Assembly: GCF_000006565.2 (NCBI RefSeq)
Contig: NC_031475.1
Location: 1,881,535-1,945,534 of the forward strand
Source: Toxoplasma gondii ME49
Lineage: Eukaryota > Apicomplexa > Conoidasida > Eucoccidiorida > Sarcocystidae
Length of the DNA stretch: 64,000 nt
Direction: 5' to 3'
The translations under genes and the position numbers were made by a program. Shown piece after piece: positions 62,201-64,000 of the stretch (positions within the stretch are counted from its first letter, which is position 1; each line of letters starts with the position of its first letter). The notes beneath the pieces are model-generated. The model had not been told where the DNA came from and did not search any database. It worked only from the letters and a program-made list of their open reading frames with translations.

Positions 62201-63633
62201 CCAGGTGCTGCCGCAACAGAGCGATGGCCGTCTGTGTGTTGTACGGATCGAGTTGAGGCATGTTCAGGTCGTCCAGGAAATACACGAGGCGCAGTCTGCA
62301 GAGAGCAGAAAAAGGCATCGGAGAGTCGAAAGACTCAGGCGAGAAAACAGAGCGACGAAACGCACAAGAGAGATAGAAATCTCACACAGAACCGGCACAG
62401 CCGGCGCCCAAGCGACATCCGGAAGAGCCTCAGGAAACACACAAGAGAGCCAGCAGAAACGAGCAGCGGGAGGAAAACGCGAGACTCGCCTCGCCACCCG
62501 AGGAGTCCTTTGTTCATTTCTTCATCCGCCCCGCAACTCGCCTCCTGTCGCTGCACCTCCAGGTCCGAGAGCACACCGCAGAGTGAGTGTGTCTGGCATG
62601 CAGAACTGGAAAGCCTGCCAAGGTGCGACAGGCAGGGAAGTCCTTTTCGCGAGCTCGAGAAGATCTGCTCCACGCGCAGAAGTCCCGTAGAGACGAGGAG
62701 GAATACCTCCAGGAATGTCAAGACAAAGTCACCGAAACGGAAACAAGGGAGTGCACAGAAAAAGGGAGTCAGCCTTTTCTTCGGGCGTCGACCAGACCGT
62801 CCTCTTCTTGACGTATCTCCTTGTCCTCTCTGTCTCTGTCTCTGTCTCTCTATCCATGTCTTTCTGCCCACTTGGACCTCTTCGTCCCCGGAAAAAGAAA
62901 TGCGAGGTCGCGACTCACTTGCCCGGCGGGCCGAACTGTCTGCCTGCCTTCTTCTCCAAAGGTTGCTCCAGCAGCGTTTGCAGAAGAGCGGAGTCTGTGT
63001 AAAAGTTGAAGTTGATGACGGCACTGACGTAGCTTTCCTTGTCGAGCGTTCTGAGCAGCGCCTTGCAGAGCTGCGTCTTGCCGCATCCTGCGACGCCAGT
63101 GACCATGACGGGGGAGTGAAGGTTCACCAGCGCGCGCATAAAGTGAAGCATTGCGACCGTCTCGGGCGTCGGGACCGTCAAGTCCGCCACAGGTTTCTCT
63201 GCGTCGAACTCCGCGTCGGGCATGCGTTGCTCCCACAGCTCGAGCTTCGCCTGGTCGACGAAGTAATCAAACACCGTTCCCTTGCTCGGAAACTTGATCG
63301 TCTTCCACGCGTTCCGCCACCAGTGGCTGAACTGCCTGCGGTAGTCGATACCGTCTTGCTCGTCGAGACAGCCGCCGCATGCCCAGATGCAGCAGAACAC
63401 AAAGACGTACTCCAGCGCCTGCGGATCGTCGCCCAGCGAACTCTCGAGCATCGCGCACAGCGATGCCACCAGCGAAACGCCCACGACAGGTATGCTCCGC
63501 TTGCAGCTGCGGTCGACGTACGCCAGAGTCGCCGGACAGTACTTGTCGAACAGCTTCTGCAACTGCGTCTTCACCTCGTCACTCCAGCGCATGCGTTGGA
63601 TCCAACTCTGGGCGTAGCAGCGCCACTGGTGAC
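38454..63633 (-). CDS. Axonemal dynein heavy chain, outer-arm beta type (C-terminal half; 5' end beyond window)
   Basis: Motor subunit of the flagellar outer arm. Exons 5'->3' on minus: 62919-63633, 61923-62295, 61085-61195, 60373-60586, 59589-59881, 58391-58683, 57690-57905, 56487-56811, 55815-55997, 54189-54560, 53144-53311, 52605-52792, 51597-51744, 50838-51128, 50171-50323, 49596-49868, 48613-48807, 48084-48360, 46861-47159, 46126-46337, 44806-45100, 43789-43923, 42798-42986, 41891-42072, 41109-41424, 40392-40556, 38934-39574, 38454-38523. The phases agree throughout, giving about 2430 residues from the AAA2-AAA3 junction to the stop. The closest relatives I recognise are DNAH9/11/17 (Chlamydomonas ODA beta chain), by motifs such as [11 protein letters not shown] and [14 protein letters not shown]. 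Expression should be limited to flagellated microgametes. Upstream exons (linker, AAA1, AAA2) lie off the right edge; 63634-64000 shows none I can place. Confidence 0.96.
38878..38891. promoter_or_regulatory. Palindrome GGTGTA-CG-TACACC in the last dynein intron
   Basis: Fourth copy of the palindrome seen three times between DPH1 and DIS3; here it sits 43 bases into the final dynein intron (minus sense). Function unknown. Confidence 0.4.
41692..41743. repeat. 26-bp tandem duplication in dynein intron
   Basis: Two adjacent copies of a unit beginning GTACATAAGAGCGG and ending with GCC, differing at one base, between exons 41891-42072 and 41109-41424. Confidence 0.88.
42210..42300. repeat. (TA)n microsatellite in dynein intron
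   Basis: Interrupted TATATA/CATA array between exons 42798-42986 and 41891-42072. Confidence 0.88.
44588..44662. repeat. (TA)n microsatellite in dynein intron
   Basis: Two TA runs, 44588-44610 and 44622-44660, between exons 44806-45100 and 43789-43923. Confidence 0.9.
45825..46026. repeat. (TATC)n/(TA)n microsatellite in dynein intron
   Basis: About 200 bases of TATG, TATC and TA repeats just downstream (minus sense) of exon 46126-46337. Confidence 0.88.
46980..48807 (-). other. Acidic insertion of about 210 residues between AAA5 and AAA6
   Basis: Exon 48613-48807 (65 codons), exon 48084-48360 (92 codons) and the first 60 codons of exon 46861-47159 encode a Glu/Asp/Ser/Gly-rich, low-complexity stretch (blocks such as [16 protein letters not shown] and [20 protein letters not shown]). 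In DNAH9/11/17 the flanking segments HRAIDSV and RVATLVDVI are only about a dozen residues apart. The first exon starts and ends in phase 0 with length divisible by 3, so it could be skipped. The splice sites ctcag|GAAGCC, GAG|gtcagg, gctcag|AGT, CCAA|gtgagc and gtcag|GTC are all canonical. Confidence 0.85.
49596..52792 (-). other. Dynein AAA5 module (exons 52605-52792 to 49596-49868)
   Basis: Begins [26 protein letters not shown]. It continues with [20 protein letters not shown] and [12 protein letters not shown] (exon 51597-51744), [18 protein letters not shown] and [14 protein letters not shown] (50838-51128), [16 protein letters not shown] (50171-50323) and [18 protein letters not shown] (49596-49868). 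As in all dyneins, AAA5 lacks a functional P-loop. Confidence 0.92.
52913..53076. repeat. Paired (TA)n microsatellites in dynein intron
   Basis: TA arrays at 52913-52953 and 53046-53076 between exons 53144-53311 and 52605-52792. Confidence 0.88.
53606..53712. repeat. (TA)n microsatellites in dynein intron
   Basis: TA arrays at 53606-53630 and 53690-53712, in the intron between the exons for the microtubule-binding tip and coiled coil 2. Confidence 0.88.
55521..55654. repeat. Palindromic TA-rich array in dynein intron
   Basis: About 130 bases made only of T and A, where TATATA blocks are broken at intervals by TT or AA steps (ATATATTATATAT), so that the strand can fold back on itself. It lies between exons 55815-55997 and 54189-54560. 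Confidence 0.88.
57486..57660. repeat. (TA)n microsatellite cluster in dynein intron
   Basis: Several TA runs ending about 30 bases from the donor of exon 57690-57905. Confidence 0.88.
58177..58240. repeat. (TATC)n-(TA)n microsatellite in dynein intron
   Basis: Short TATC run followed by TA repeats between exons 58391-58683 and 57690-57905. Confidence 0.88.
59248..59278. repeat. (TA)n microsatellite in dynein intron
   Basis: About 30 bases of TA between exons 59589-59881 and 58391-58683. Confidence 0.88.
61923..63633 (-). other. Dynein AAA3 module (exons 62919-63633 and 61923-62295)
   Basis: The first exon begins in the AAA2-AAA3 connector ([20 protein letters not shown]) and reaches the AAA3 Walker [12 protein letters not shown]. 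The second carries Walker [11 protein letters not shown], the block [12 protein letters not shown], and the sensor/Arg-finger region [18 protein letters not shown]. These motifs are complete, so AAA3 can probably bind and hydrolyse ATP. Confidence 0.93.
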
Positions 63634-64000
63634 CTGCGAGTCGCAAAACCAACGCCGGAAGAAACGGCAGGAGAGTCAACTGACGGGCAAACTGAAGCGA
63701 CGGGGAGAAGCTGGCTGCGCATCTGTGAAGGAAATGTCAAACGCTTGCAGACGAAGCAGTGCAGACACGAGAGGAGCCGATGCACACACAGAGACAGACA
63801 CAGGCAGACAGAGAGAGAGAAAAAGAAAGCGACAACGAGAGAGAATTGTCTCTCTGCTTCGAGGAAGCGATGCAGCGCTAAGGGGGAGAGACAACGCAGA
63901 AGAGAGAGAGACATATTAACAGGCAAAAAAGAGTGAAACACACAAATGAAAGAGACAGGGGACAGAGGACTGCGGTGCTTCTCAAGCACCACTCGACCAG

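Noticed and set aside
63634..64000. Possible upstream dynein exon at the right edge
   Set aside because: The minus-strand frames near 63990 give a few residues reminiscent of the AAA2 end but no donor with the required phase. Too short to support.

Overview
This window is nuclear DNA from a eukaryote, most likely a coccidian apicomplexan of the Toxoplasma/Hammondia/Neospora group. The evidence is: many short exons with GT-AG introns (one probable GC-AG); long pyrimidine or purine tracts and (TA)n microsatellites in introns and gaps; repeated TGCATGC elements; Ser-, Glu- and Arg-rich insertions inside otherwise conserved housekeeping proteins; and a beta-type axonemal dynein, as expected of a parasite whose only flagellated stage is the male gamete. 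There is no operon structure. I assigned genes by joining exons whose phases agree and whose products align with known families.

Layout. (1) 1-2392, minus: 5' part of DPH1 (diphthamide synthesis on elongation factor 2); the C-terminal exons lie off the left edge or were not found. (2) 2393-4060: divergent intergenic region with three TGCATGC boxes and three near-identical GGTGTA-NN-TACACC palindromes. (3) 4061-19275, plus: DIS3/RRP44, the catalytic exosome subunit, 21 exons, about 1235 residues, with PIN and RNB active sites kept. (4) about 19.3-27.7 kb: a block that looks different from the rest, with no (TA)n arrays and no long CT/GA tracts. In it I find only two small candidate genes for secreted proteins, both minus: a 223-residue single-exon ORF (20107-20778) and a two-exon signal-peptide plus transmembrane protein (23946-24945). 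(5) 28225-36518, plus: mitochondrial-type ferredoxin/adrenodoxin NADP+ reductase (FDXR/ARH1), 10 exons, about 859 residues. (6) 36519-38453: convergent, repeat-rich gap. (7) 38454-63633 and on past the right edge, minus: C-terminal half (about 2430 residues, 28 exons) of an outer-arm beta-type axonemal dynein heavy chain, from the AAA2-AAA3 junction to the stop codon, including a last coding exon of only 70 bases.

The genes do not form one pathway: translation-factor modification, RNA decay, mitochondrial electron delivery for Fe-S cluster assembly, and flagellar motility. The most unusual items are the secretory-gene island, an acidic insertion of about 210 residues at the AAA5-AAA6 border of the dynein (partly carried by an exon of 195 bases that could be skipped in frame), a probable GC-AG intron in DIS3, and the palindromic element of the DPH1/DIS3 promoter region. 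Exon boundaries were read by eye. Phase agreement along each gene supports them, but they are not transcript-confirmed; the least certain are the starts of DIS3 exons 4 and 5 and the end of DIS3 exon 3.
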